Below are positions 18,831 through 27,880 of a DNA stretch of 64,000 bases, in pieces (position 1 is the stretch's first letter; every line of letters starts with the position of its first letter). The translations under genes and the position numbers were made by a program. Source of the DNA: an uncultured Bacteroidales bacterium (GTDB lineage Bacteria; Bacteroidota; Bacteroidia; Bacteroidales; Salinivirgaceae); NCBI GenBank assembly GCA_937981765.1, contig CALJOM010000007.1, positions 124,001-188,000 on the forward strand, read 5' to 3'. The notes below the pieces were generated by a model, which searched no databases, had not been told where the DNA came from, and saw nothing but the letters and a program-made list of their open reading frames with translations.

Positions 18831-19715
18831 TTACTGTACAACCACTGATGCCCTTCGGGTAAAAATAACGGCAAAATGTCCCATTGCACCATTGGAAATA
18901 TTGGATACAACATTCCCCGGGGTTTGACTAAAAAGAGGGGTTTGAAATCCCGAGGCAAAATAAACCTGCCATAAAAAATCGAAATATTCTTTAGGAATAG
19001 AAGATATTTCCAAAGTTATGGTATCACCCGGCTGAACTTTTTCGTCCTCACGTTTTTGATCAAGCCAATAAACGTCTATACCATTGGTGTTATTTCCATT
19101 AAAAATAACATCATTAGTTATAGCCCATTCCCGAAGTGAGTCAGACAGCATAATTCCGTTTTTTCGAACCCGAATCATATAATAATCTTCGGTTATACTA
19201 TCTTTTGCCCATAAGCGAATGGAAACATATTTAAACGCGGGCCAAAACTGAATTTTTATCGAATCGATATGCCCAATTTCTCTAACCTGAGATTCAGCAA
19301 AATATTCTTCCGAAATTCCATCTTCATTTATATCTACGTTTGAAATGTTCAGTCGATAAAGCGTATTGGATAAGGCATAAAAGTTTGGTGGCGTTTGATA
19401 TAGCCCCTGGACCGTATCGTTTTCAATCAAGATAAGCGAAGAGGAGTTCCACGAAAGGGAAACAACGGCATTCGAAACGCCTTGGGGCAATGATGGATTA
19501 AAAAAATCGCTTGTTTTGGTCAAATAAATTGAATGAACCGTCGTGTCAGAAGAAATCTCTCCCCAAACAACCAATCGGGTATAGGTTGAATCAAGGGGTA
19601 TGTCTATTTCTTGTGTACAAGATGTAAAGAAGAACATGATAATTGCAGATGCTGTCGTAGCCACCATTTTAACAAATCTATGTAATTGAGTAAGCATCTT
19701 GCTTTTAGGTGTCAT
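18831..19715 (-). CDS. DUF4249 lipoprotein, partner of TonB-dependent receptor
   Basis: This 294-residue protein has a long signal segment and a lipobox ending at C33 (FFFTSC), followed by a beta-rich domain beginning EIDIPLDSTYTRLVVWGEI. This fits DUF4249, a Bacteroidota family almost always encoded beside a TonB-dependent receptor. It is predicted to sit at the outer membrane and assist the receptor encoded 29 bases upstream. The ligand is unknown. Confidence 0.85.
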   Translation of the reverse strand: MTPKSKMLTQLHRFVKMVATTASAIIMFFFTSCTQEIDIPLDSTYTRLVVWGEISSDTTVHSIYLTKTSDFFNPSLPQGVSNAVVSLSWNSSSLILIENDTVQGLYQTPPNFYALSNTLYRLNISNVDINEDGISEEYFAESQVREIGHIDSIKIQFWPAFKYVSIRLWAKDSITEDYYMIRVRKNGIMLSDSLREWAITNDVIFNGNNTNGIDVYWLDQKREDEKVQPGDTITLEISSIPKEYFDFLWQVYFASGFQTPLFSQTPGNVVSNISNGAMGHFAVIFTRRASVVVQ

Positions 19716-19744
19716 ATGAATCTGAATTTATATTGTGAACGAAG

Positions 19745-22084
19745 TTAAAATTTGATATTATACGATATAGCCGGAATTATTGGGAACAAATAGGTCATAA
19801 TTGCTTTAGTGCGACCGGGATTCTCTTTATCCTCAATAAAATTAATTGCCCAGGCATTTTTACGATTGTAGGCATTGTAAATGCTGAAATTAAATTCACT
19901 TTGCCAGTTCCGATTGGGTTTCTGTTTGTTTTTGAGAGTAATAGCCACATCGAGGCGATGATATGCCGGCATACGATACTCATTACGTCCGGTGTATACC
20001 GGAATTGTTACCCCACCAATAACCGCTTTGCCGGCCGGGAACGTTACAGGGATACCACTCGAATAAACCCAATTGGCTCCTAAACTTACCCGAGAAGTAA
20101 TTTCGTAATTAAAAACCGCGGCAAAGTCGTGGGGTTTGTCAAACGGAGCATAATATTTTTTGCCGTTATTAATCAAGTCGATTTTTCGTTTTGCTACTGA
20201 ATAGGTGTAACCAATCCAGCCCGATAGTTTTTCCAGAGTGTATTTTATTAAAAACTCTGCTCCGTAAGCATAGGAATAACCATATCTAAGTTCTCCTTCC
20301 ATCCTTGAATTAAGTAAAAGATTAGCATACTCCTTAAAATCGATGGAGTTTTGCATATACTTATAAAAAACCTCCACGCTTGTTTCAATTCTTTGGTCCC
20401 AGAAGTTGTGAAAATAACCAAGACCAACTTGATCGCTAATCTGCGGCTTAACATTATTGGAGGCTGAAAACCACAAGTCGAGTGGGGTGCCGGCTGTGGA
20501 ATTTTGTGCCATTTGTAGATATTGCACATTTCTGGAGTAGAAACTCTTTATCGAGGAATTTTCGGATAAGGAGTAAACCATTCCTGCCCTTGGTTCAAAA
20601 TGGACATGGGTCCCAAAAAACCTGTTTCGGTAATTTTTTATGTCCAGAAGATTATAGTTGGAATCGTAAAAATATACTGAATCGGAATTGTAATTGGCAA
20701 AACCCGATAGTCGAACGCCATATTTTAACGTTAATTGCTCAATGAGTTTATGTTCATTACTGATGTATGTAGCTGCTTCTAATGCGTTTTTCCCAGGTAT
20801 ACGGATATCGTTTAATATCGATTGAGAACCAATTCCACGTGCATGTCCAGGTTGAAATTCATGAAAAATAGCGTGTATCCCATATTTTAATGAAATATTG
20901 GGCGTTGCAAAAAATCCTAAATCGGCTTTAAAAGTCCAATTTTTCATTTCGGCTTCCCACAAATACGAATTGGCCTCGGTAAAGGTTGAACTTAAGCCGT
21001 AATAATAATTACTATAGGTAACCGTAAGATTGGAAAAAAGTTTAGGATTGAAAATATGGTTCCAGCGCGATGTGAAAGTGCTGTTTCCAAAAGAAATATC
21101 AGAAAATTGGTTTCTAAAAATATCTCTTCCGAAATATCCGGAAAGGTATAGGCGATTGTTGTCGTTAATTTTATGGTTTATTTTTGAATTAAGGTCGTAG
21201 AAAAAGAGCTTATTGTCGTGTAAAGAGGTGTCGCGGGCTAAAGGTAGGAACAGATCGGCCCAGGTGCGTCGGCCAGCAACTAAAAACGAGGTATTATCTT
21301 CCCAAAATGGCCCTTCCAGAAGAAATTTTCCGGAAATGGTTCCAATGGCAGCATTTCCGGAAATCTTACGTTGATTTCCTTCTTTCATGCGAATATCAAG
21401 CACAGATGACATACGCCCGCCATATTCTGCCGGAATATCGCCTTTATAAAGTTTCAAATCTTTTATGGCATCGTTATTAAATACGGAAAAGAAGCCTAAT
21501 AAATGTGAGGCGTTGTAAACTGAGGCCTCATCTAAAAGAATCAGGTTTTGATCTATTCCGCCGCCTCTCACACTAAAACCGGAGCTTCCTTCACTGACTG
21601 AGGTTACGCCGGGCAATAATTGTAAGGCTTTAATAACGTCTACCTCTCCCATCAGTGCTGGAATTTTTTCGATTTGCCTGCTGTCCATTTTTGCAAGACT
21701 CATTTCAGCTCTTTTCAGTTTGGTTGCCCCACTCTCGGCAGTTATTTTTACCTCGGAAAGAAATTTAACCGTCGGTTGTAATTCAAAATTCTTTCTCAAA
21801 TGATTGGATAGCTCTATTGTAGTACGTAATGTTTCATAACCCACAAACGAAACAGAAACCGTGTATTTGCCAGCTACCAGGGTAATTGAATAGAACCCAT
21901 AAACGTTGGTTATGGTTCCACCTTTGATTTCCTCAATATAAATGGTGGCACCAATCAATTCTTCGCCGGTTTTAGCATCTTTTACATAGCCGCTGAGAGA
22001 GTATTTAGCTTTGTCGTTCTCGGAGCTAGCATGTAGCACTGTGCTTAGAAGAGTAAATAACAGAAGAGCTACAAGACGTATCAT
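19745..22084 (-). CDS. TonB-dependent outer-membrane receptor with carboxypeptidase-like N-domain
   Basis: This 779-residue protein has a signal peptide (about 1-20), a carboxypeptidase-regulatory-like domain (about 27-110, SGYVKDAKTGEELIGATIY), a plug domain (about 120-230, with ALQLLPGV and a GGGIDQN turn), and a 22-strand-type beta barrel to the C-terminus, which ends in an aromatic residue (SYNIKF). It imports a ligand across the outer membrane using TonB energy. It forms an operon with the barrel-like gene upstream and DUF4249 downstream. The ligand is not predictable; ChaN nearby hints at iron or haem. Confidence 0.93.
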   Translation of the reverse strand: MIRLVALLLFTLLSTVLHASSENDKAKYSLSGYVKDAKTGEELIGATIYIEEIKGGTITNVYGFYSITLVAGKYTVSVSFVGYETLRTTIELSNHLRKNFELQPTVKFLSEVKITAESGATKLKRAEMSLAKMDSRQIEKIPALMGEVDVIKALQLLPGVTSVSEGSSGFSVRGGGIDQNLILLDEASVYNASHLLGFFSVFNNDAIKDLKLYKGDIPAEYGGRMSSVLDIRMKEGNQRKISGNAAIGTISGKFLLEGPFWEDNTSFLVAGRRTWADLFLPLARDTSLHDNKLFFYDLNSKINHKINDNNRLYLSGYFGRDIFRNQFSDISFGNSTFTSRWNHIFNPKLFSNLTVTYSNYYYGLSSTFTEANSYLWEAEMKNWTFKADLGFFATPNISLKYGIHAIFHEFQPGHARGIGSQSILNDIRIPGKNALEAATYISNEHKLIEQLTLKYGVRLSGFANYNSDSVYFYDSNYNLLDIKNYRNRFFGTHVHFEPRAGMVYSLSENSSIKSFYSRNVQYLQMAQNSTAGTPLDLWFSASNNVKPQISDQVGLGYFHNFWDQRIETSVEVFYKYMQNSIDFKEYANLLLNSRMEGELRYGYSYAYGAEFLIKYTLEKLSGWIGYTYSVAKRKIDLINNGKKYYAPFDKPHDFAAVFNYEITSRVSLGANWVYSSGIPVTFPAGKAVIGGVTIPVYTGRNEYRMPAYHRLDVAITLKNKQKPNRNWQSEFNFSIYNAYNRKNAWAINFIEDKENPGRTKAIMTYLFPIIPAISYNIKF

Positions 22085-22114
22085 TGGTATGTTCGTTAGA
22101 TTAGGAATCTGTAA

Positions 22115-22798
22115 CTATTTCGATTCGGTTTTTGGTCCAAACCCTCCAAAAATCATGCTTATACCAATCATTGGTGTAGAAAAATCGGACGATTTAAAAT
22201 ACTTGGCCTCAACATTATTTACATCGTAAAACATTTTATTGTCAATACCAAAGGTAGAAAGATATCCGGCAGTAATTTGAATTCGCCACCATCGTAGCAT
22301 GTTTATTTCCAGCATGATTTCCGGTAGAATCCCATAAATAAGATCCTCATGAACATTTCTTCCAACATGTTCAAAATCCTTCGGGAACACAGTTATGGCT
22401 CCAATACCCGACTTTATTGATGCCGCAAGATGAATTGGGTTTTGGTGATTAAAACTATATCCCATCCATAATCCTACCAAACCGTAAGAAAACGATAAAT
22501 TGGATATTAAAGTTCCGTTTGGTTCTAATCTGATTTCGTCGAAGGTGTTTTCATTGGAAAGCCTTAGTCCAAAACCACCAACAAAAAATTTGTAGTTAAT
22601 TAAAGCCGCGCCACCACCTCCACCATAATAGGCAGCTTTACCTCTAGCTGTGCCAAGATTTGAAGAAAAGCCGCCAAATCCGGAAACTACGGTATTATCG
22701 TTATCACTCAAAAGATATCGTATTGTATTATCTTGTGTTTGGGGGAAAAGAGTGTTTAAAGAAAAACAAAAGGCGAAAAAATAAAATAGATTTTTCAT
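22115..22798 (-). CDS. Secreted protein of unknown function, beta-barrel-like
   Basis: This 227-residue protein has a signal peptide (MKNLFYFFAFCFSLNTLFPQ). The mature part is rich in Gly, aromatic residues and alternating hydrophobic positions (FFVGGFGLRLSN, LVGLWMGYSFNH, SIKSGIGAITVF), which resembles a small outer-membrane barrel. I do not recognise a named family. The start at 22798 is chosen because it gives the signal peptide; the frame extends 11 codons upstream. It leads the TonB receptor operon (30-base gap) and is divergent from tetR. Confidence 0.65.
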   Translation of the reverse strand: MKNLFYFFAFCFSLNTLFPQTQDNTIRYLLSDNDNTVVSGFGGFSSNLGTARGKAAYYGGGGGAALINYKFFVGGFGLRLSNENTFDEIRLEPNGTLISNLSFSYGLVGLWMGYSFNHQNPIHLAASIKSGIGAITVFPKDFEHVGRNVHEDLIYGILPEIMLEINMLRWWRIQITAGYLSTFGIDNKMFYDVNNVEAKYFKSSDFSTPMIGISMIFGGFGPKTESK

Positions 22799-22812
22799 GT
22801 TTTGTGAAATTA

Positions 22813-22844
22813 TTTGGGTTTGTCGGTACAAAAATATATTTTTG
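22813..22844 (+). promoter_or_regulatory. tetR promoter containing a 16-bp perfect palindrome
   Basis: TTTG (22813-22816), 20 bases and TATTTTTG (22837-22844) are perfect Bacteroidota -33 and -7 elements for the rightward tetR gene. The -7 box forms half of the palindrome CAAAAATATATTTTTG (22829-22844), whose other half supplies the same -7 sequence on the minus strand, towards the barrel/TonB operon. The palindrome is a candidate TetR operator. Confidence 0.6.
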
Positions 22845-22905
22845 CAAGGTTAGGGTAATAGATAATCGTTGAATTAACCATTTATTAACACTCAAGCTCA
22901 AAGTT

Positions 22906-23553
22906 ATGGCAAAATTCAGTAAAAAACCGGGATCGCATCAGCTTAGAGAAAAATCTCTTATTGACGCTGCAGAAGCTGTTTTTCTTGAAAAGGGCTACGA
23001 AGATGCCACCTTTACCGATTTAGCTGTAAAATCGAACTACAATAAAAGAACCATTTATCTGTATTTTGAAAGTAAAGACGATATTTTTGCCGCAGTAACC
23101 TACCGGTTATTGGATAAAATTGAAGAGGCCGTTGTAAATGCAATCGACAAAAATAAATCGGGACTTGAAAACATTGAGAATATTGCGTGGGCTTATTATC
23201 GTTTTTTTGAAGCTCATCCAAAATATTTCGGATTGCTTTGGATTTTGGAGCATCGTTTCTTTGTCCCTGCTAAAGAAAAGGAATATTCACCCAATATTTT
23301 ACGTTCGTTTGAAAAACGTAAGATAGTGATTAATATGATATCGCAAATATTTGAGAAAGGAATTGTTGATGGTTCGATTAAAATTAGTGAGGACCCAAAA
23401 ATAGTTCTGCCGGTGTTATGGTCACAAACTTTGGGCGTTTTACAGGTTATCTCCCGAACATCGGAATACCTGGCCTCTGAGTTGCAAATTCAACACAAAG
23501 CATTGTTTGAGCTCCATATGAAATTGGTGCGAAAAGTATTATCTGGACAATAA
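22906..23553 (+). CDS. TetR/AcrR-family transcriptional regulator
   Basis: This 215-residue protein has an N-terminal HTH at about residues 17-60 (DAAEAVFLEKGYEDATFTDL, then YNKRTIYLYFESKDDIF), the standard TetR DNA-binding domain. A helical ligand-binding and dimerisation domain of unknown specificity follows. It is transcribed divergently from the envelope operon, a common arrangement for TetR proteins that repress a neighbour and themselves. The leader of about 50 bases holds nothing else obvious. Confidence 0.92.
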   Translation: MAKFSKKPGSHQLREKSLIDAAEAVFLEKGYEDATFTDLAVKSNYNKRTIYLYFESKDDIFAAVTYRLLDKIEEAVVNAIDKNKSGLENIENIAWAYYRFFEAHPKYFGLLWILEHRFFVPAKEKEYSPNILRSFEKRKIVINMISQIFEKGIVDGSIKISEDPKIVLPVLWSQTLGVLQVISRTSEYLASELQIQHKALFELHMKLVRKVLSGQ

Positions 23554-23580
23554 AAAAAGCGGGTTTACCCCGTTTTTTTA
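23551..23580. terminator. Bidirectional terminator between tetR and htpG
   Basis: An A run, GCGGG, a short loop, CCCCG and a T run give an imperfect stem flanked by A7 and T7. It overlaps the tetR stop and the convergent htpG stop, so it can serve both strands. Confidence 0.7.
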
Positions 23581-25629
23581 TTCTAGAAATTCAAAACTTC
23601 GTTTAACGAAAGCTCTAAGACTTTCACCCTTTAGCATGTTATTGGCCAATAGGGCAAGATCGAGAAGTTGTTTTACACGTTTCTCATTGCTTCCAAACTC
23701 TTTTAATTTTTCTTCTTTTTTGAGTTCGATTTGCTCTATTTCTTTTTCCAATGACTCAATTTCTTCCTTTTGAGCAGTAGAAATTTCGTCTTCTTTTTTA
23801 TCTTTTGTAGCCTCTTCAAGGGCATGGAGCTGGCTGCGCTTGGATTCAATCTTTTTATCTAACTCCTCAATTTCGCTGCCACAACGTTCTTCCACTTTCT
23901 TTGCCAATTCGGTTATCAGTGGATGATTGCTGTTTATAACTACCGTGAAAGAATTAGGCATATTAGCATAATAGTTCATTCCGCTAAGTGATGACATATC
24001 TTTCATACGGCGCATAAACTCTTGCTGGGTAATTTTTATGGGCATCTGATTTTCGTCAAATGCTTCATAGGTTACCAAAAAGAAATCTTCTCCTTCGGGT
24101 AACTGGCTTCTGAACACAGGAGTTAGCATCTCTTTCTGTTTATCGGTTAGTTTTGATTGGTATAGATCATCTTTTTCAATGAGTTTTTCGGGCACATCAG
24201 CGTCAACTCTGACAAATCGAATATCTTTCAAAGAATTCTCTAGCTTGTTGATGAAATGAATATCAAGATAACCATCCAACAAGAGAACATCGTAGCCTTT
24301 CTCCTGAACTTCAGAAATATGGGTATGCTGGTCGACTTTGTTGGTTGCGTAGAGGAAAATTAATTTTCCGTGTTTATCTGTCTGGTTTGGTTTTACAAGT
24401 TTTTCGTATTCTTCTATGGTGAAATATTTGTTGTCGATATTTTTGAACAGAACAAAACTTTGAGCACGTTCGTTGAATTTTTCATCGCTCAGCATTCCAT
24501 ACTGGATGAAAAGTTTGAGGTTGTCCCATTTCTGTTCAAATTGTGGCCGATCGTTTTTAAAGATTTCCTGCAAACGGTCAGCAACTTTTTTGGTTATGTG
24601 TGCTGAAATCTTTTTTACGTTGGCATCGCTCTGAAGATAGCTTCTTGATACGTTAAGAGGTATGTCGGGAGAGTCGAGAACTCCGTGAAGTAGTGTTAGA
24701 AATTCGGGAACAATACCCTCTACGCTATCGGTTACGAATACCTGATTGCAATAGAGTTGAATTTTATTTCGCTGGATATCAAGGTTGCTTTTTATCTTTG
24801 GAAAATAAAGTATTCCGGTGAGGTTAAACGGATAATCTACATTCAGGTGAATGTAAAAAAGCGGATCGTCGGCTATTGGGTATAGTGTGCGGTAAAACTC
24901 CTGATAATCTTCGTCTTTGAGCTCAGTTGGAGCTTTAGTCCAAGCCGGCTCGGTTATGTTAATAATTTTATCCTGATCGGTATCGACATATTTGCCATTT
25001 TCCCATTTTTGCTCTTTACCAAAAGCAATAGGAATTGGTAAAAACCGGCAATATTTTTTTAACAGTTTTTCAATTTCTGATTTTTCAATGAAATTCAGGT
25101 TTTCATCGTCGATATGGAGAATTACATCGGTTCCACGATCGGTTTTTGCGTCGGTTTCTTCAAGTACATATTCCGGAGTTCCCTCACACGACCAGTGAAC
25201 CGCCTTGGCGTCGCTTTTGTATGATTTGGTGTATATTTCTACCTTTTTTGAAACCATAAAGGCAGAATAGAACCCTAGGCCAAAATGTCCGATAATGGCG
25301 TTTACATCGGCTTTGTACTTTTCAAGAAACTCGTTGGCGCTTGAAAAAGCTATTTCGTTAATATAACGGTTTACTTCATCGGCAGTCATTCCAATTCCAC
25401 GGTCACTGATGGTAATAGTTTTCTTCTCGGGATCTATGTTTATGCGAATGGTCAAATCGCCTAATTCGCCTTTAAATTCATCTCTACGCTCCAGTGCTTT
25501 CAGTTTTTGAGTAGCATCTACTGCGTTAGACACCAATTCGCGCAAGAATATTTCGTGGTCGGAGTATAAAAATTTTTTAATGATTGGAAAGATGTTTTCG
25601 GAAGTTACGTTAATTTTCCCCGTCTGCAT
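23578..25629 (-). CDS. htpG: Chaperone HtpG (Hsp90)
   Basis: This 683-residue cytosolic Hsp90 is an ATP-dependent folding chaperone. The N-terminal GHKL ATPase domain shows ELVSNAVDATQKL, DRGIGMT and GHFGLGFYSAFMV. The middle domain contains the segment around LNVSRSYLQSD, and the C-terminal dimerisation domain follows a long charged coiled-coil stretch (about 580-640) that is more extended than in E. coli HtpG. The start is set at MQTGKINV (25629), which fits the family; the frame runs 29 codons further upstream without homology. Confidence 0.96.
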   Translation of the reverse strand: MQTGKINVTSENIFPIIKKFLYSDHEIFLRELVSNAVDATQKLKALERRDEFKGELGDLTIRINIDPEKKTITISDRGIGMTADEVNRYINEIAFSSANEFLEKYKADVNAIIGHFGLGFYSAFMVSKKVEIYTKSYKSDAKAVHWSCEGTPEYVLEETDAKTDRGTDVILHIDDENLNFIEKSEIEKLLKKYCRFLPIPIAFGKEQKWENGKYVDTDQDKIINITEPAWTKAPTELKDEDYQEFYRTLYPIADDPLFYIHLNVDYPFNLTGILYFPKIKSNLDIQRNKIQLYCNQVFVTDSVEGIVPEFLTLLHGVLDSPDIPLNVSRSYLQSDANVKKISAHITKKVADRLQEIFKNDRPQFEQKWDNLKLFIQYGMLSDEKFNERAQSFVLFKNIDNKYFTIEEYEKLVKPNQTDKHGKLIFLYATNKVDQHTHISEVQEKGYDVLLLDGYLDIHFINKLENSLKDIRFVRVDADVPEKLIEKDDLYQSKLTDKQKEMLTPVFRSQLPEGEDFFLVTYEAFDENQMPIKITQQEFMRRMKDMSSLSGMNYYANMPNSFTVVINSNHPLITELAKKVEERCGSEIEELDKKIESKRSQLHALEEATKDKKEDEISTAQKEEIESLEKEIEQIELKKEEKLKEFGSNEKRVKQLLDLALLANNMLKGESLRAFVKRSFEFLE

Positions 25630-25701
25630 AGCTATTCGATTTTTAGTTTTGGAGCAAGATTTCAATAGCTGTGCCAGAATAGATTTGTGCCATTTTGACA
25701 T

Positions 25702-25731
25702 AAAAAAGGCTGTCAATTAACGACAGCCTTT
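25702..25731 (-). terminator. Terminator downstream of the ornithine carbamoyltransferase gene
   Basis: AAAGGCTGTC (25705-25714), a 7-base loop and GACAGCCTTT (25722-25731) form a 10-bp stem followed on the minus strand by a run of T. It ends the arcC-OTC unit and insulates htpG. Confidence 0.85.
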
Positions 25732-25752
25732 CTGTTAATGAGATTGTATAAA

Positions 25753-26754
25753 TTAGGCCAATGTTGCAACCATAACAGCCTTAATGGTATGAAGACGGTT
25801 TTCTGCCTGATCGAATACTACTGAATTCGGGCTTTCAAAAACATCTTCGGTAACTTCAATACCGTTGGTTAATCCAAACTGCTCGCTCACCTGCTTGCCT
25901 ACCTTTGTATCGGCGTTATGGAACGATGGTAAACAGTGCATAAATTTAACATTTGGATTGTTGCTTTTCTTCATCAATTCGGCATTCACCTGATAAGGTT
26001 TTAGTAGCTTGATACGTTCTTCCCAAACTTCTTTTGGTTCGCCCATTGAAACCCACACATCGGTATGAATATAATCAACTCCTTTAACAGCTTCTTCAGG
26101 ATTTTCGGTAATTGTGATTCGTGCCCCGGATTTTTTAGCGATTGAGCGGCACGTTTCAATTAGTTCGTTTTCAGGCCACAGTTGTTTTGGAGCCCCGATT
26201 CTGACATCCATTCCTAAGATGGCACCAATGGTCAACAAAGAGCGCCCCATGTTAAAACGAGCATCGCCAACATAGGCATAAGCTATTTGCTCAATGGGTT
26301 TATGAGTGTGTTCCATCATTGTTAACACGTCGGCAAGCATCTGAGTTGGGTGCCATTCGTTGGTTAAGCCGTTCCAAACAGGCACTCCGGCGTATTTGGC
26401 CAACTCTTCAACTATTTCTTGCCCAAAGCCACGATATTCAATTCCATCGTACATTCTTCCCAACACACGGGCAGTGTCTTTAATGGTTTCTTTATGCCCC
26501 ATTTGGCTGCCTGTTGGGCCAAGATAGGTAACATGTGCACCCTGATCGTAAGCTGCAACTTCGAAGGCGCAACGTGTACGGGTAGAATCTTTTTCAAATA
26601 TCAAAGCAATGTTTTTGCCTTTTAACATTGGTTGCTCGGTTCCGCTATACTTAGCGTTTTTTAATTGCTTCGACAAGTTGAGAAGAAACATTAGTTCTTC
26701 TTTAGTAAAATCGAGCTCTTTAAGAAAATGACGGTTTTTTAGATTTACTGGCAT
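25753..26754 (-). CDS. arcB: Ornithine carbamoyltransferase, probably catabolic (ArcB type)
   Basis: This 333-residue cytosolic enzyme interconverts ornithine + carbamoyl phosphate and citrulline + phosphate. The carbamoyl-phosphate site STRTR (57-61), the [11 protein letters not shown] segment and the ornithine loop HCLPSFHN are intact; the C-terminus ([19 protein letters not shown]) is that of the ArgF/ArcB group. It lies 30 bases downstream of carbamate kinase and no other arginine-biosynthesis gene is near. The catabolic direction, feeding carbamoyl phosphate to ArcC for ATP, is therefore likelier than biosynthesis. An argF role cannot be excluded. Confidence 0.9.
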   Translation of the reverse strand: MPVNLKNRHFLKELDFTKEELMFLLNLSKQLKNAKYSGTEQPMLKGKNIALIFEKDSTRTRCAFEVAAYDQGAHVTYLGPTGSQMGHKETIKDTARVLGRMYDGIEYRGFGQEIVEELAKYAGVPVWNGLTNEWHPTQMLADVLTMMEHTHKPIEQIAYAYVGDARFNMGRSLLTIGAILGMDVRIGAPKQLWPENELIETCRSIAKKSGARITITENPEEAVKGVDYIHTDVWVSMGEPKEVWEERIKLLKPYQVNAELMKKSNNPNVKFMHCLPSFHNADTKVGKQVSEQFGLTNGIEVTEDVFESPNSVVFDQAENRLHTIKAVMVATLA

Positions 26755-26784
26755 AGATGTATTTTTTTTGAGGTTACATAAGTA

Positions 26785-27735
26785 TTAGTCGTTTACGATA
26801 CGGGTTCCGGCTTCAGGATTATGCAATTGGCCGGCCTCAGTTATAACACAAACCTTACCTCCGTTTTCCACAAAGTTGATAGCCGCTCTAACTTTAGGAG
26901 CCATACTTCCTTCAGAGAAGTGACCTTCAGCAAGGTATTTTTTTGCTTCAGAGATGGTTATTGTATCTAACCGAATTTCGTTGGGTGTGTTAAAATTCAA
27001 ACAAACCTTTGGTACATCGGTTAGTATATAAAACTCATCGGCCTTAATTTGAACTGCAAGCATTGAGGAAGCCAAATCTTTATCAATAACGGCGTCGATT
27101 CCCTGCAATTTTCCTGGCTCAACGTAAAATACAGGTATTCCACCACCACCAACGGTGATAACGATATTTCCTTCGCGTGCTAATTCTTCAACCAATTCTT
27201 TATTATTAATCCATAAAGGTTTGGGAGAGGCCACTACCTTTCGCCAACCTTTCCCTTTAGGATCCTTGGCAAAGGAATCCCCAGGATGTTTGGCTTTCAG
27301 TTTTTCAACTTCTTCATCGGTGTAGTATGGACCTATTGGTTTGGTTGGATTTTGAAAGGCTGGGTCGTTTTTGTCAACAAGAACCTGTGTTACAAAAGTT
27401 ACAATATTTTTCTTAATGTTGTGTTTAGCCAAAACATTCATGAATTGCTGTTCGATAATGTAGCCTATAAATCCCTGTGAGTATGCGCCACAAACATCAA
27501 GAGGCATTTCAGGAATCCCGTACATCTTTTCACCGGCATTAACTTGTAACAATATGTTACCAACCTGGGGACCGTTTCCATGCCCTATTACAAGGTTATA
27601 TCCCCGCTCAATAAGAGGTAATAAACTCTCACAGGTTTGATATACATTGGCTTCCTGCTCATCGATTGTTCCACATTGTCCGGCACGCAGCAATGCGTTT
27701 CCGCCAAAAGCTACTACTGCTAATTTCTTGGTCAT
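26785..27735 (-). CDS. arcC: Carbamate kinase
   Basis: This 316-residue enzyme of the amino-acid kinase fold transfers phosphate from carbamoyl phosphate to ADP, giving ATP, CO2 and ammonia. Typical segments are VVAFGGNALLRAGQ at the start, GHGNGPQVGNI, TVGGGGIPVFY, and the C-terminal FSEGSMAPKVRAAI. It is the first gene of a two-gene unit with ornithine carbamoyltransferase. No arginine deiminase gene is present in the window. Confidence 0.95.
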   Translation of the reverse strand: MTKKLAVVAFGGNALLRAGQCGTIDEQEANVYQTCESLLPLIERGYNLVIGHGNGPQVGNILLQVNAGEKMYGIPEMPLDVCGAYSQGFIGYIIEQQFMNVLAKHNIKKNIVTFVTQVLVDKNDPAFQNPTKPIGPYYTDEEVEKLKAKHPGDSFAKDPKGKGWRKVVASPKPLWINNKELVEELAREGNIVITVGGGGIPVFYVEPGKLQGIDAVIDKDLASSMLAVQIKADEFYILTDVPKVCLNFNTPNEIRLDTITISEAKKYLAEGHFSEGSMAPKVRAAINFVENGGKVCVITEAGQLHNPEAGTRIVND

Positions 27736-27775
27736 AGTTGTTAAGTTTAAACAAACGTTTTCGTTAATCAGACTG

Positions 27776-27807
27776 CAAAACTATAAAAAAAAAGGAGTAG
27801 CCACAAG
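27776..27807 (-). promoter_or_regulatory. Promoter of arcC-arcB
   Basis: On the minus strand CTTG (27804-27807), 20 bases and TAGTTTTG (27776-27783) match the Bacteroidota promoter; the -7 box is perfect. The predicted leader is about 30-35 bases. Confidence 0.6.
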
Positions 27808-27880
27808 ATTTAGAAATACGACATGTTTCTTAACACAATATCGCCGTATTTTATTCTTAATCAAGACAAATTGCTACTCC
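27785..27880 (-). terminator. Extended terminator of pcm
   Basis: On the minus strand GGAGTAGC (27873-27880, containing the pcm stop codon) can pair with GCTACTCC (27794-27801), which is followed by nine T. The 71-base loop contains a smaller AAATACG/CGTATTT pair (27814-27820, 27845-27851). It overlaps the arcC promoter. Confidence 0.45.

Noticed and set aside
25670-25692. Direct repeat TGTGCCA (16-base period) upstream of htpG, and a possible sigma-54 promoter there
   Set aside because: Seven-base repeats are weak evidence alone, and the GG-to-GC spacing is far too long for a sigma-54 site.
25630-25716. N-terminal extension of htpG by 29 codons
   Set aside because: The extension overlaps the terminator of the upstream gene and has no Hsp90 similarity; MQTGKINV at 25629 is the family start.
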